Source of the DNA: Sinohyriopsis cumingii
Taxonomy: Eukaryota; Mollusca; Bivalvia; Unionida; Unionidae
DNA: 64,000 nucleotides
NCBI GenBank assembly: GCA_028554795.2
Contig: JAPYKE020000279.1
Location: forward strand, 496,001 to 560,000
Direction of reading: 5' to 3'
Shown: positions 45,701 to 59,176 of the stretch, in pieces
Layout: each line of letters starts with the position of its first letter
Numbering within the stretch: the stretch's first letter is position 1
Notes under the pieces: model-generated
What the model was told of the DNA's origin: nothing
The model's database searches: none
The model's input: only the letters and a program-made list of their open reading frames with translations
Program-made: the position numbers and the translations under genes

Positions 45701-47634
45701 CGTGTAGCGTAAAACGTACTTTTGGTTGTTTAATTAGCCAGGGTGGTGTTTCGGAGATGGATGTTTTTTGAATTTTAGAAAGATCTATATTTGTAGTGTC
45801 AAGGCTGGATGATATTCTAATGCCAAAGGAAGGTATGGCGTTTGGTTTATTTTCGTATAAAGTTTTGTATTTGGGTTGAAAAACAGCCGAAAAAGCAGGA
45901 TTCAGAGGGTTTGATTTTAAATTTGAGAGCATACTGTGCGGAAAGCATTTCTCTACGATGCGATAACGGTGGTTCATTCGCCTCAGCTAGAAGGCTTTCA
46001 CACGGGGATGTTTTAAATGCTCCCAGAGCCAGTCTTATTCCCTGATGATGAATTGGATCAAGCATTTTAAGATACGATTTTCTGGCTGAACCATACACAA
46101 CGCAACCATAGTCCAGTTTGGAGCGAATAAACGTTCTGTATAAATTTAGGATGACTTTTCTATCAGCACCCCAGTCAGTGTGCGCTACTACTTTAAGTAG
46201 GTTAAGTGCTTTTAAGCATTTAGCTTTTAAGTTCTTTAGGTGTGGAATAAAGGTCAGTTTTCTGTCAAAGATTATACCTAAAAATTTGGTTTCCTCAACA
46301 ACTGGAATAGGTGTTCCATCCAGCGTGAGGTTCGGTTCATCGTGATGTTTTCGTAACTGACAGAAATGCATGCATACCGTTTTTAATTTCGAGAATTTGA
46401 AACCGTTTGCATTGGCCCAATTTTGAATTTTGTTTATATTTTGCTGCAGTTGTCTTTCAATTGTATGCATGTGCTTTGACCGATAACATATTAGAAAATC
46501 ATCAACGTATAAAGAGCAATCCACACCAGGAGTCAAACACTTGGTGATGCTATTAATTTTGATGTTAAAGAGCGTCACAGATAAAATACTGCCCTGGGGC
46601 ACACCCATCTCTTGCTCGTGCAGATCGGAGAGGGTAGAGCCCACTCGTACTTTGAATTCTCTGTCTGAGAGGAAGTTGGATATGAAAGAGGGCAGACGGC
46701 CTTTTCGACCTAGATCGTTCAGGTCATTTAGTATCCCGTACTTCCATGTCGTGTCATAGGCCTTTTCTAAATCAAAGAAAACCGCTACTAAATGTTCTTT
46801 CTTAATAAATGCATCGCGAATAAATGTTTCCAGTCTAACCAGATGATCATTGGTGCTCCGGCCATATCGAAAGCCACTTTGGAAAGGAGATATTAAATTG
46901 TTAGTTTCCAAATACCAGACAAGCCGAGAACTGATCATTCGTTCCATTGTTTTGCACACACAGCTTGTGAGTGCAATTGGTCGATAGCTGTTGGGGTCTT
47001 CGCTATCTTTACCGGGTTTGGGGACTGGTATTACAGTTGCTTCTTTCCAGATTTTTGGTACATTACCAGTAATCCATAAATCATTGAAGAGTTTCAAAAG
47101 AGATGTTAAAGATGATTCTGGAAGGTGTTTCAAAAACTGGTAATGTATTTCGTCAGGCCCAGCGGAAGTATCATGGGGCTTATCTAAAGCCTCCCTAAGC
47201 TCCGATAGTGAGAACAATTGATTATAACTTTCCGAGTTGTTGGATGTGAATTTTAAACGTGACTTTTCTTTTTGAGTTTTAAGTTTTCGGAAGGCTTCTG
47301 AATAATTAGATGATGAGGAATTTTTCGAGAAACTGTCAGCAAGAATATTTGCAATGTCACGTTTTGAACTAAAGTTGTTATTGTTCAGTGTCAGATGTCG
47401 GAGAGGGTTTTGTTTTCTCTTTCCGTTTATTTTGCGTATAGTGTCCCAAACTTTCTTAACAGAGGAACGAGAGTTTAAAGAAGAAACATATTTCTTCCAT
47501 GATGCTCTTTTACTTTCTTTGATTGTGCGGCGAGCTTTGGCCCGGACAATGCGATATATATTTAAGTTTTCGGGCGTCGGGTGATTATTGAATTTTTTTA
47601 ATGCTTCTCGGCGTTGCAGTATGGCTTCCTTACA
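45648..47634 (-). pseudogene. LINE ORF2 RT part (unit C), private +1
   Basis: An extra A near 45921 splits the frame downstream of YVDD (one frame ends at 45847; the thumb continues in another down to 45648). RT motifs are otherwise intact. Confidence 0.9.
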
Positions 47635-48508
47635 ATTCCTTAGTGAGCCAAGGTTTTAGGGTTCTTATACAGTTTGTTGAGGACTTGGGGATAGATTCTT
47701 CTGCAGTGGCGGTTAAAATAGATGTAAAATGCTGAATGGGACCGTTAACATTGAAAACTGTATCCTCATTCAGCCTAGTTTTACAGAGTGTTTCGAACTT
47801 GGCCCAGTCGGCCTTCTTTAAATTCCATTGTGGAATTACTTCATCAATTGTAGAGTTATGATTTACAAGGGAGATTGGGAAGTGATCGCTGCTGTGAAGG
47901 TCATCAGCGACCTTCCATTCATAGTCCAAAAGCAGCGAAGGAGAACAAATTGTCAAATCGATGCATGTGTATGTACCCGTGCCTGGGTGTAAATATGTAG
48001 GTGTTTTGGTATTATATAGACACAGATCGTGTCTAGAAATAAGGTCTTCAACTTTGTGAGCTCTGTCACTTGTATGATTCGATCCCCATAAAATGTTATG
48101 GGCATTAAAATCCCCGAGTAAAACAAATGGCGCGGGAAGCTGTTGAACAAGGTCGTCTAATTCGTTTGGTACTAGGTTAGTGTTTGGTGGTAAGTAAATA
48201 GAGCAAAATGTAATCACTCGATGTAGAGTGACGCTTACAGCAATGGCTTGTAAATTGGTATTTAAATGAATGAAGCTATGAGGAGCTCTGTTGTTCACAA
48301 TAACAGAAACTCCTCCTGATGCCCTATCAACATTTGGAGAGCAGGTGTTAAACAGGGAGTAGTTTTTAAATGTGATATTGTCCGTATCTTTCAAGAATGT
48401 TTCTTGAAGGCATAGTACCGCAGGATCATGTTCGTTTAAAAGCAGGAGAATATCATTGTAATTTGCTTTAAGTCCTCGACAATTCCATTGTATGATAGTG
48501 TTTTTCAT
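47630..48508 (-). pseudogene. LINE ORF2 endonuclease part (unit C)
   Basis: 292 codons, ending at the shared linker frameshift. The protein matches unit B. Confidence 0.92.
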
Positions 48509-48570
48509 TATAAATTTAAATGAAAGATTGTGGAGCTAGGTTAGACCTTTCGTAGAGGGAATTTGTTTTG

Positions 48571-49740
48571 TTATTTCTCTGGAGGAAGTACGGGGGTGAA
48601 TTTTTTGTTTGTAGGTCTGGAGTTCCCTTGAGCGCATGGAGCAGATTCTTCTGCATCCATGCTCTCAATGTCTCCAAACCTGTTATAAAGTTTGATGGGG
48701 TCATCTGACCCCTTTTGTTGCCTGTTTCCATGAGATTTATTTTTGTTTTTTGGTGATTTAGGTTGCTGGGTATTGCTGAATGTAGTTTGTGTAGATGCCG
48801 TGTTTCTCTGTGATTGGTAATGAGGGGTGTTTGAGCTTGGTGTTGAATCGGGTGCTTCTGTTTGTGTTTGAGCGTCCTTCGTTGTTTTAGGATTGCTCTT
48901 CACTACAGTGGAGAAGGATGGGCCAGGATGGGCTGTTTTCGCCTGTACAAGTTTTCTGGCTTCTGGATAGGGAATATTATTTGTGTATTTTACCCTCTGA
49001 ATTTCCTTCTCCTGTTTCCAGGTATCGCAATCCTTGGAATTTGCGTGGTGCTCTTTTCCACAGTTGACACAATGCGGAGTTGCTCTACAGTCAGCTTCCT
49101 GATGAGAATTTTCTCCGCATCGGCCACATATTTGGGTTTTAGAACAGCGGTCTTCGTGATGGCCGTATTTTTGACACTTATAACATCGAAGGGGGTTTGG
49201 AATGTAGATGTCAACCTTCACTTGCAAGAAGCCAACTTTGACCACTTTGGGTACAGTTGGCTTGTTGAAGTTGAGTACAATGGTGTTGGTGTCCTGCAGG
49301 TTATTATTACGTTTGATACGTATTCGACGGACTGCAGTGACACCTTCACTTTTCATTCCTTCAATGATATCTGCGTCGGTGACTCCAGCCAAGTCACGAC
49401 AGCGAATCACCCCTTTGGACGTATTGAGTGTGGTGTGAGCGAATGAGGTCACTGGAATATCGAAGAAAGTTTTTATCTTCTTGATATTGTCTGTCTGACC
49501 TCGTCGCTCACATTCCACGAGAAGGCAACCCGATTTCATTTTTTTGACACTCTTTCGCGTACCAGTCAAACCTGTAATTGTTTTCTCGATCACAAACGGA
49601 GAGAGTGAAGCAAGGGATTTTGCGGCATCTTTAGATTGTATTACCATGAAGCGTGGAAATGAGTCCACACTACATGGTTCGTCGTCCGAGTCAGATAAAG
49701 TTTTCGTACGTTTATTTTGAATTTTTTTGGAAATATCCAT
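48571..49740 (-). CDS. LINE ORF1 (unit C)
   Basis: 389 residues, intact. Private Arg in TGTRKSV where A and B have Pro. Confidence 0.92.
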   Translation of the reverse strand: MDISKKIQNKRTKTLSDSDDEPCSVDSFPRFMVIQSKDAAKSLASLSPFVIEKTITGLTGTRKSVKKMKSGCLLVECERRGQTDNIKKIKTFFDIPVTSFAHTTLNTSKGVIRCRDLAGVTDADIIEGMKSEGVTAVRRIRIKRNNNLQDTNTIVLNFNKPTVPKVVKVGFLQVKVDIYIPNPLRCYKCQKYGHHEDRCSKTQICGRCGENSHQEADCRATPHCVNCGKEHHANSKDCDTWKQEKEIQRVKYTNNIPYPEARKLVQAKTAHPGPSFSTVVKSNPKTTKDAQTQTEAPDSTPSSNTPHYQSQRNTASTQTTFSNTQQPKSPKNKNKSHGNRQQKGSDDPIKLYNRFGDIESMDAEESAPCAQGNSRPTNKKFTPVLPPEK

Positions 49741-50281
49741 TTTGGCTAGATTAAAAATTCAGCACCCGTGCTCCCCACCCACCAAGGAGCCCAACAAGGG
49801 GACACTTTTCAAGTGTCAGGGATACACAGATGCTATACTCAGTTGATAAAATTACCTTTGATTGACCTTGAAGTCGCCAATTTCTAAGGTCGGTAAAATT
49901 ACCCCCGGATTGACCCGTTAAGCCACCGCCTTCTAGAAAGTCTTCTAAGACTTGGAAAAGGGAAAGATAAAGGACTAGAATACAGGGGCAACGGTGGTAT
50001 CAAGAGAGATACTAGGAGAAAGATAAAGGAGGTGAGAGAGTAAATAAAGACTTCCTAGGGCTCGGCGTGACCAGCCGATTTGTCGGAACCGGGCCCATCC
50101 CGACCACCCGTCTAAGAGAAGTAGAGGCCAAAGTAGTGTATTGCAGGGAAAGCCTCTGCTCAACTACCAGGATCCTTTCCTCCCCCGACACGGGACGCAA
50201 CCCACGGTAAACAGGTTGCCTCTACTTAGTCGCCTTTTACGACACGTAGCGAGGCACGTCGGGCCAATTCTACAACCCCGG

Positions 50282-50295
50282 AAGTATAAAAAGGA
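50282..50295. repeat. Right LINE target-site duplication (unit C)
   Basis: Exact copy of 44531-44544. Confidence 0.93.
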
Positions 50296-50742
50296 AGTGT
50301 CAAACTCTGCAAGTTATCATCAATAGTATAGCAAGCCTGTCCATCTCTCAGATGCTTTCCACAAACCACACCACAGAAAGATTGTAAAACCGATCGTTCC
50401 AGAATCAGCCAGTGGTTATTATGAAACATCACAGATGAGAGCAGACCTGCTGAGGTATTGTGATTTGGCCATTAGATCGAACACGTTTGCTGGGAAAGGG
50501 TTAAAATATCTTGACGGACCTATTGTCAAGGCTTTAGCTGCAGTAGAATTTGTGTACTCTGACGAAGTCGACAGAGTAAAGCTTGAAAAAAATCGAAATC
50601 TGTGAATGGTTAAATAAATATTCAGCCTACGTTGAATATGTCAGATGGTTCCCTTGCTGTCACTTCATTCAAAGGGTGTTGGAACTCTATTCATCACCAT
50701 GGACACATTCAGAGTGTACCTTTTCATCAGAGAGAATGCAGT

Positions 50743-50747
<5 letters not shown>
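50296..50747 (+). pseudogene. Unrecognised coding-like relic (unit C/D boundary)
   Basis: Same structure as 17144-17595, with no new stop in either frame. Confidence 0.45.
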
Positions 50748-50775
<28 letters not shown>

Positions 50776-51280
50776 TAGAACTTTGTATAGCGCCTCATCT
50801 TTAGAAGCTCTAAGCGCTTTACAATATTAGACAACACCTATAAGATAAAAAAAAACATATATAATGAAATGATTACAAAAACAAACACCATGAAATTAGA
50901 AAACATAAAAAACATGCTGAAAATATTTAAGGTAGGAAACATTATTAGGCTTTAAGTTTGTTCTTGCAGTCGAAATAAGTGAGTTTTGAGAGCACTCTTG
51001 AATGGGATCATTAATGAAATGATTACAAAAACAAACACCATGAAATTAGAAAACATAAAAAACATGATGAAAATATTTAAGGTAGGAAACATTATTAGGC
51101 TTTAAGTTTGTTCTTGCAGTCGAAATAAGTGAGTTTTGAGAGCACTCTTGAATGGGATCACTGTGTCTTTGTGTCTAAGTTCAGTGGGCAATTCATTCGA
51201 CGTTGCTGGGCCCTGGTATGCAAAAGAACGCTGTCCATATGTCTTTGTTTTCAAAGTGGGAATAATGAGTATAAATTATT
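50743..51280 (-). mobile_element. Decayed CR1/L2-like LINE 3' end (unit D)
   Basis: Counterpart of 1061-1590. The 150-bp duplication is at 50862-51160. Confidence 0.7.
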
Positions 51281-52997
51281 TAGTTATAAATATTTTGTAA
51301 GGATCAAATAGACCGCACACAACAACTCCTTCGTAAATGGGTTAGAATTCTCGACCACCGGCATCTAGGTAGAATAAGAGATTTGATTATTGTGACAGTG
51401 GGCAAAAATATATAAAGTATGCTAAATAATGTACTCAGAGAATTTCCTTCTATTGAGTGTTGTTCACGTTAACGCCGTTATCGATCGATACACTGATTTT
51501 GATTTTGGTATTATTTATATTTTTCTGTGCATATAGCCATATAAAAATTCGTTACATGTGAAAAGTGATGATATTTAGTGCGTGTAGACAATTTTGAATG
51601 ATATGAAAGTCCAAGAGATGGAAGCTTACTAAAACAAGGTTAAGTAGATTGAGTTTATGACATGAATCGTTTCTCATTTAGTTGCATCTCAGTTAGTGAT
51701 AACGAATATCTTAAGCTGACTATAGTCGTATGACATGAACTGACTGGACATTCCTTTCCACTGCCATTTGTTTTTCTTCAGGTTGAAACAATAGATGCAT
51801 TAATTGAGAAAAGGAAGGAATGATTGTAATTTATAAAAGGAAATATAAATGCATTGATTCCGGTTTAATAATAAATTAGTGATGTATATGTTCTTTTAAA
51901 TGGTAATACAGACAAATGCAGTATAGTTGTTATACAAATAGTAATTAAATATATTTAATAGATCAAAAGATCAAAATGAGCATTTCAATATTTCTTATGC
52001 CCATACCAAAAAGCGAAATTTTTTAGAATGTTTTTGGAAGTAAGCAAAGGGCTTCGAGTCTCATTGATCAGACAGTATTTGTAGCTAAAAGCAGGTAGAA
52101 ATTAGACAAATTTTGAACTTTGAAATGTGATGGTATTGGGTCAACAATTTGGCCTCATTACTATCTCAGTGATTCCTATGTCTTTTTTTTCAATCCACAA
52201 TGCCTAACAAGAAACTTAGATAACTAGGTGCTGAAATCGGTTTACTCTCTCTCTCTCTCTTTCTCCTCCGTGTGCTGAACGCACCCATACCTTCTAAGAC
52301 TAAAAATTCACTCTAGCTTTGAGTTATTGTACAGTTCCTTTGTATATGGCGCTTCGAAATGTTCTTAGATATCAAACAAATACTTACAAAATTACCCGTG
52401 TGAAATATAAAATAACCGCACTGTTGACGGATAAATTTAAGAGGACAAGCGGAATACCATTGATGCACCTTCTGCTGTTAATCCATTTTTGTTCATCGTA
52501 TTTCGTCATTACTGCCATTCAAAAGTTGCATACATTTGGTCCATTATATCAATCAATAGTCAGATCTTTCATACTAAGCAAAAAAGTAGGATATGTTTCC
52601 AGAGTAACGTCGAAAATTAGCACTGTCTGAATCAACATGCAAAACAAGCCGAGATCAAGCTGAAATATGAATCAAAGGCTTTTTATGGTACAGTTTAATA
52701 AGGACATTTCTTAATTTTCGCCAACCCAAAAGTGTGCCGCACTAAGTTTTCAACGTAATAGTACATCATAAATATAGTGAATATTTACAAGAATTTGAAG
52801 TAGTTAGTTTTAAGATAGACATACTGATACATATTGGAGTAGTAGCACTCTGGCGACAACAATGACGCTCGGGCGACAATGGGAACTAACATTACGCCTC
52901 TAGTTTGAAAACTAACACTCCCTCGTCAATTTAACATGAACCATATGTTTAACATTAGTATGACATTCTGACCTCAAGGGAAAGGATAATGTTGAAC

Positions 52998-53916
52998 ATG
53001 TCCATGTGTTAAATGAGCATCAGTATTTACAAAGGGGAAATGCAATGTTCAAACCACGTCTACTAACCAACGCAAACTTTTGACTGAGCAACATACATTC
53101 ATCTTCTGAGTCACACCAACATTTACTAACCATCACGCCGCTTAAACTCACCAGCACCTAATCTCCACTTGAACAACACATACTCACGAACATGCCGTTT
53201 TGGTTGCCCAAACCCAAACTTATTAATAAACGACAAAGCAATGGGATGCTAACACATACACACAACCATCCATGAAAGGGTAGAAATGATCATGCACACA
53301 CATCAACAGAAGCAGCCATGAATAGTGTTGTACTGCTCATATACTGTATATAGAAACATATTTAATTACTATCGTACATCTAGTGAAAGGAAAGAAATAT
53401 GTAGGAGTGCTTTCATATATATACAAAGTTACTAATATATCTCTAAAGGGTAAGATTATCCATTCACTATGCACACAAACTTGCTACCACACTAAAGGCA
53501 ACGGGCACTCATACACAAAACACATATAGTTATATCCTGATTTGAGTGGGACGTCGTTTAGGCCACCAAGTTAATAGTAATTCCTACGCATTATTTGTCC
53601 TACATAAAACCCACCTTGGATAAGAAAAGAACATATTTAGAAGGAACTGACATGGCCGTTCTGAAGTATTGGTTGCATCAAAATCAATGAAAGATATCCA
53701 GTATTCGACAGCAGTGTCTTGGTATTTAATCGGAACTATACAGTATTGTGCTGACATGCTATTACACCGAATGCATACAGACATACATAATGATTGTAGA
53801 GAATTATGTCACCAACAGAAAACGTAGTACTTAAACAAATGACCCCAAACTTAGATAATCTGATTATAAGAGGTAATTCTGGAGTTGTTTAATACATTTC
53901 GAGTATCCATAGTCGA
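52998..53916. repeat. Segment X, left copy (unit D)
   Basis: 919 bp. It has the tgttgtactgc form with left-type bases elsewhere, like unit B. Confidence 0.9.
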
Positions 53917-56650
53917 CTCCATGGACTGCTTGAGGGCCGAATGAGGCCTTGCTCTAGCATTTCATCCATTATTGCTTTTACCTCTTTCCGTTGCGCGAAA
54001 GGTATTCTATATGGCCGTTGTTTAATTGGTGTCTCCGAAGTTGTCTTTATACTGTGAGTTAAGATGTTTGTTCGACCAGGCCTAGTTGTTAGAACATCCT
54101 GAAATTCATTGCAAAGATTTCTAATATCCTCTCGTTGGTCTTTTGTCAAGTTTACCCCCAGCTTAACGCCAGCATCACCTTCACCTGCTCTTGGAGGAAA
54201 GTCAATATCCACACCATCGTTCTCGTCTGCCTTCGTCGCCAGCAGCACAGCACGCTTGTATCCACGCAGCAAGTTTATATGATAGGTAACTGTACCGCGC
54301 CTACCGGGTACAGATACCTGGTAGTTAACATCGTTTACCTTCCGGACCACACGATAAGGTCCCTGCCATTGTGCCTTCATCTTGGACGAACTTGATGGCA
54401 AGAGAATGAGGACTTCATCTCCAGGACTGAATTCTCGTGTTTTCGTGTGACGATCATACAGTGCCTTGATTTTCTTTTGGCGATCCAACAGATTATCTTT
54501 GACAAGAGCCCCGATGTCAGCCAACTTCTCACGCATTTTCACAACATGCTCCACAGTTGACTTCCTTACATCTTCCTCTCCTGTAAACAAGCCTTGTAAA
54601 ATCTGCATTGGCCCCCTAACTGGCCAACCATACATCTCTAAGGGTGCAAATCCAGTTTCCTCATGTGGGACTTCGCGGTATGCAAACAACAAAAATGGCA
54701 ACATCTCATCCCATTCATTCTTGTTGTCTATACAGAACTTCCGCAACATTGACTTCAAGGTCCCGTTAAAACGTTCTACTTTTCCATTTGCTTGCGGGTG
54801 ATACGGCGTTGTTGTAACTCCACGAATACCCACTAGTTCATACAGCTGTTTCAATAAGGTGCTAGTGAAGTTGGTCCCTTTGTCTGTTAATATGACCCTT
54901 GGAAAACCAACACGGCTAAACAGCTCAATCAGTGCTCTAGCTACATTAGTTGCCTCCATATCCTTCAAAGGAAAAGCTTCGGGATACCTCGTTGCATCAT
55001 CAACAACCGTCAGAATGTATTTGTGTCCAGACTTCGTTCTAGATAACGGTCCAACAATATCCATTGCAATTTTTGAGAACGGTTCTGTTATCACCGGTGG
55101 GCATACCAGTGGTGCTTTCTCACCTGCAGTCTGTTTTGCTGTCATCTGGCATTCATGACACGATGTACAATATCTTTTTACATCGGAAAACATTCCAGGC
55201 CAAAAGAACGATTGGAGAATCCTCTCTTTTGTTTTCTCCAAACCCAGGTGACCTGCAAGGGGTCGATCATGTGCCAGCTCCATTACCATTTTCCGTAATC
55301 CTGCTGGTACAACTATTTGCTCCCCTCCATGTGAACCATCACCAGATTGCCATTTCCGTCGCAAAATATCATTCTCCCAGAAGAATGCCATTGGCTCCTC
55401 CTCAGCCTCTTCACGAGTAGCAAAGGACTTCTCTCTAATACTTTGCAGTGAAATATCCGCAATCTGTAGTTTCGACAACATGTCCGCATTCATTGCTAAA
55501 GTTCGTCAACTTCAATGTCATCACGCTGATCAGGATCTTCTGTCTCGATGCTGTTGTTGACAAAGTCATTCTTACCCTCATGCTCACATTGATCAGTATT
55601 TTCCACAGTCCTCTCATCGTCGAGTCCTTTTAACATCGACCTCGTAACAACAAATGACCCTTTCTTGCTAAGTATATCCATCCCCAATAGGGCTTCAGCG
55701 GCTAGATTTGAAACAAGACCCACTTGCGCTGGTCCCTTATAATATGTAGTGTCGATATTTACCACAGCCAACTGTGCGGTAAATGGCTGACCCACTGCTG
55801 TGTATAACTTAACCTTGTGCCCCTCCAGCTTGCAACTCTCATCAACAAGATCTTCTCTTATCAAGGCCATATCTGATCCAGTGTCCTTCACAAACATGAT
55901 CTCGCGCCCATTCACACATCCTGTTTCTGAAATAAACTTTTCACCAGTTGTTGGCTTAACAAAACAAGTTGCCGGATTGCCACGATGTTTCATGTCATCT
56001 GTTGGACAATACCTTGCAATATGTCCCCATTGTTTGCATCGATAACATTGCCTATTCTTCTGCTTGGACTGGTCTTTTATCGATGTTAGTTTTGCTTGCT
56101 GCTGTAAGTTCTGACAATTCATCTTGTTACTATTTACATTTATATTTTGATGAAACTTAATCCGCTGCCCTTGCTGTTGTAAATTTGTGGGAATATAATC
56201 TTCCGCGGCCTCTACGACTGGACTAGAGCCCTTGTTCCTCCTAATCCACTGTGCTTGATCTTGTGGCAAGGCTTTCAAGAAAAATTCCTCACGAAGACAA
56301 ATAACTGGGTCATGATCTTCCAAGAAACGCTTTATGTGCTGATCAATCCTGGCCATCAGACCACGATACGTCTCAGTGCTTTCCTTCTTCATGCTCAACA
56401 GTGCCGTGAAATGTTCATGCGGTCTCTTTCCAAAACGATCAATCAGTCCTTTCCTGAGTTCCAGGTAATCACCACAAGCTTGAGTTGCAACATATCTAGC
56501 CTCCCCTGTCAACAGAGTTCTTAGCTGTAATACTTTCAACTCGTCAGACCAATTGGCATGTTTTGCAATTGATTCAAACTCTGCTAGGAAAGTCACAATA
56601 TCCTCTCCTCGTTCATGGTCATATGCATGTAGCTTTACTTTTAATGGCAT
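53889..56650 (-). pseudogene. Gag-pol of Gmr1-like element (unit D), frameshifted
   Basis: A missing base near 55497 (cattgctaaag versus cattgctgaaag) splits the polyprotein between protease and integrase. The gag/protease part is 56650-55496 (384 codons) and the integrase/RT-start part is 55493-53889 (534 codons). All catalytic motifs are otherwise kept. The lesion is private to this unit. Confidence 0.9.
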
Positions 56651-56659
56651 TGAAGATGT

Positions 56660-56974
56660 TTATTCAGTCGTGTTTTCTTGACGTTTTACTTTTTCTAACT
56701 CAATTTCCAAACGCTTCATTTCTAATCTTAATATCTCTCTTTCCGTTTCCCATTCAAACTCCTGTCTTAATTCAAATTCTCTTTCATTTTTCTTTGCGCT
56801 AGTTTTTCGCTTTGTTTCCTTGGGTGGTTGCATGTGCTCAAGGTTAAGTTCCTCTTCATACTCCATAACTTCATTATCTGTAAATTCCATCAAATTCTGT
56901 GCTGCCGCTTTTCTTCGTGGTCGTCCTGAAGCAACCGTGGCTCCCTCAACTTCGACATCATCAGCAACCGACAT
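56660..56974 (-). CDS. Gag N-terminal frame (unit D)
   Basis: 104 codons, same as units B and C, with the same in-frame TAA. Confidence 0.65.
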   Translation of the reverse strand: MSVADDVEVEGATVASGRPRRKAAAQNLMEFTDNEVMEYEEELNLEHMQPPKETKRKTSAKKNEREFELRQEFEWETEREILRLEMKRLEIELEKVKRQENTTE

Positions 56975-57270
56975 AATGACCAACTATATGTACGTACTGT
57001 AAGTTCTATCACTGTATTCACAGCCACTGGACTAGCATTAATTATCTACGAGTTTCTGGGCTTACACGTGTACACTCGTTACAGTGATACACACTTTGCA
57101 CTTAACAATTAACAACTGTACGTTATACACACAGTACAACCAGTCACTGCTAATATCACAGATTCACTGAATTCACAGCTTTCAGAATTGTCAAACACAA
57201 TTCCAACGTATTGAAAAAAATTCCAAATAATTCACACAGGATTTTGGAATCCGTACCGCTGCCACCAAAA

Positions 57271-57631
57271 TGTTACATTCGGGTTCAAAGGACACACAAA
57301 CACCAAGTAAGGGTCCTACAACTTTATGTAAAATAAAGCTAAAATCTTAAAAAATAAACTAGAAAAAAAGTGTTCATTACAGTACCAAGCCCAGCTAAAA
57401 ACTGCTTGCTCTATCACTCTGCTCTTGTTTTAGTAAGGGTTAGACACATGGAATTCTAATTAAATTAACATTTGTGCCTTATCCAGGCCCAGATAGCCAT
57501 GGGAAGATAAACAACAGCACTGAACCTGTTGACAGTCTCTGGTATCAAATATCCAGAATGCTGGGAATAATGTTCTGCTGTCACTACTAACAATCAGATT
57601 CTGCTAGAATATGATACAGGCCCTTATAACA
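57271..57631 (-). repeat. 5' LTR of gypsy element (unit D)
   Basis: 361 bp, TGTTA...TAACA. Confidence 0.78.
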
Positions 57632-58550
57632 ATGTCCATGTGTTAAATGAGCATCAGTATTTACAAAGGGGAAATGCAATGTTCAAACCACGTCTACTAA
57701 CCAACGCAAACTTTTGACTGAGCAACATACATTCATCTTCTGAGTCACACCAACATTTACTAACCATCACGCCGCTTAAACTCACCAGCACCTAATCTCC
57801 ACTTGAACAACACATACTCACGAACATGCCGTTTTGGTTGCCCAAACCCAAACTTATTAATAAACGACAAAGCAATGGGATGCTAACACATACACACAAC
57901 CATCCATGAAAGGGTAGAAATGATCATGCACACACATCAACAGAAGCAGCCATGAATAGTGTTGTACTGCTCATATACTGTATATAGAAACATATTTAAT
58001 TACTATCGTACATCTAGTGAAAGGAAAGAAATATGTAGGAGTGCTTTCATATATATACAAAGTTACTAATATATCTCTAAAGGGTAAGATTATCCATTCA
58101 CTATGCACACAAACTTGCTACCACACTAAAGGCAACGGGCACTCATACACAAAACACATATAGTTATATCCTGATTTGAGTGGGACGTCGTTTAGGCCAC
58201 CAAGTTAATAGTAATTCCTACGCATTATTTGTCCTACATAAAACCCACCTTAGATAAGAAAAGAACATATTTAGAAGGAACTGACATGGCCGTTCTGAAG
58301 TATTGGTTGCAGCAAAATCAATGAAAGATATCCAGTATTCGACAGCAGTGTCTTGGTATTTAATCGGAACTATACAGTATTGTGCTGACATGCTATTACA
58401 CCGAATGCATACAGACATACATAATGATTGTAGAGAATTATGTCACCAACAGAAAACGTAGTACTTAAACAAATGACCCCAAACTTAGATAATCTGATTG
58501 TAAGAGGTAATTCTGGAGTTGTTTAATACATTTCGAGTTTCCATAGTCGA
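57632..58550. repeat. Segment X, right copy (unit D)
   Basis: 919 bp, right-type at the diagnostic sites. It shares the gagtttcc ending with the right copy of unit C. Confidence 0.9.
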
Positions 58551-59176
58551 TTAGAGAACAATGATATGTAGAAAATGGCAATTTTCTTTAGCACAGCATC
58601 AACGAATTTTGTAAACATGCCCAAAGATCGGGGCATGCTGATTGGTTTTAGTTTTGCGACTCAACTGCCTGTCCCCATTCTCGCTTGGACAGCTAATAGC
58701 TGCTTAATCATCGTACCTCTCCTGCGCTTTTAAAGATACTGTATGAATAGCATGGTGGTATAGTTTATGTGTGCAGTTAGCTTTCATGGAAATCGCATGT
58801 AAGATACAAATGACGTTTCATACGCAATGCCAGCATCATTGGTAACAAAGTTGTAATAAAAACATAGCCATAAAATAAAAGATACAAGTCCTCTGTCTCC
58901 CCAGGATTCTTATGATCGTGGTGAATCATGTGTTACCTCTCTTTCTACATCATTCTCTCTCAATCACTCTCTCACACTCTCTCTCTCTCTCTCTCTCTCT
59001 CTCCTTGTATATCATGGAAATTGGTCCCGAAGCTCGAGATGATTAATGAAAATGAAGATCGTTGCCAAACGGTCAGTTTAACTATTTCGATGTCAAACGG
59101 CAATCAGTTCCAAAGTAGAACCGTAAGAAAATAATTGTCACAGATAATAAGAGCCAACATTTTTTGACATTGTTGC

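Larger units (their letters stand above)
44545..50281 (-). mobile_element. Full-length I-superfamily LINE (unit C, 5,737 bp)
   Basis: Same boundaries as A and B. The extra base relative to B is the private insertion near 45921. Confidence 0.92.
34074..50644. repeat. Tandem unit C (16,571 bp)
   Basis: Collinear with A and B. Private marks are a +1 insertion near 45921 in the LINE RT, a point change near 37335 that alters the gypsy pol stop, and a right-hand X copy that is mosaic for left-type bases. Confidence 0.95.
53917..57631 (-). mobile_element. Gmr1-like gypsy remnant (unit D)
   Basis: 3,715 bp, one base shorter than the others because of the deletion near 55497. Confidence 0.87.
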
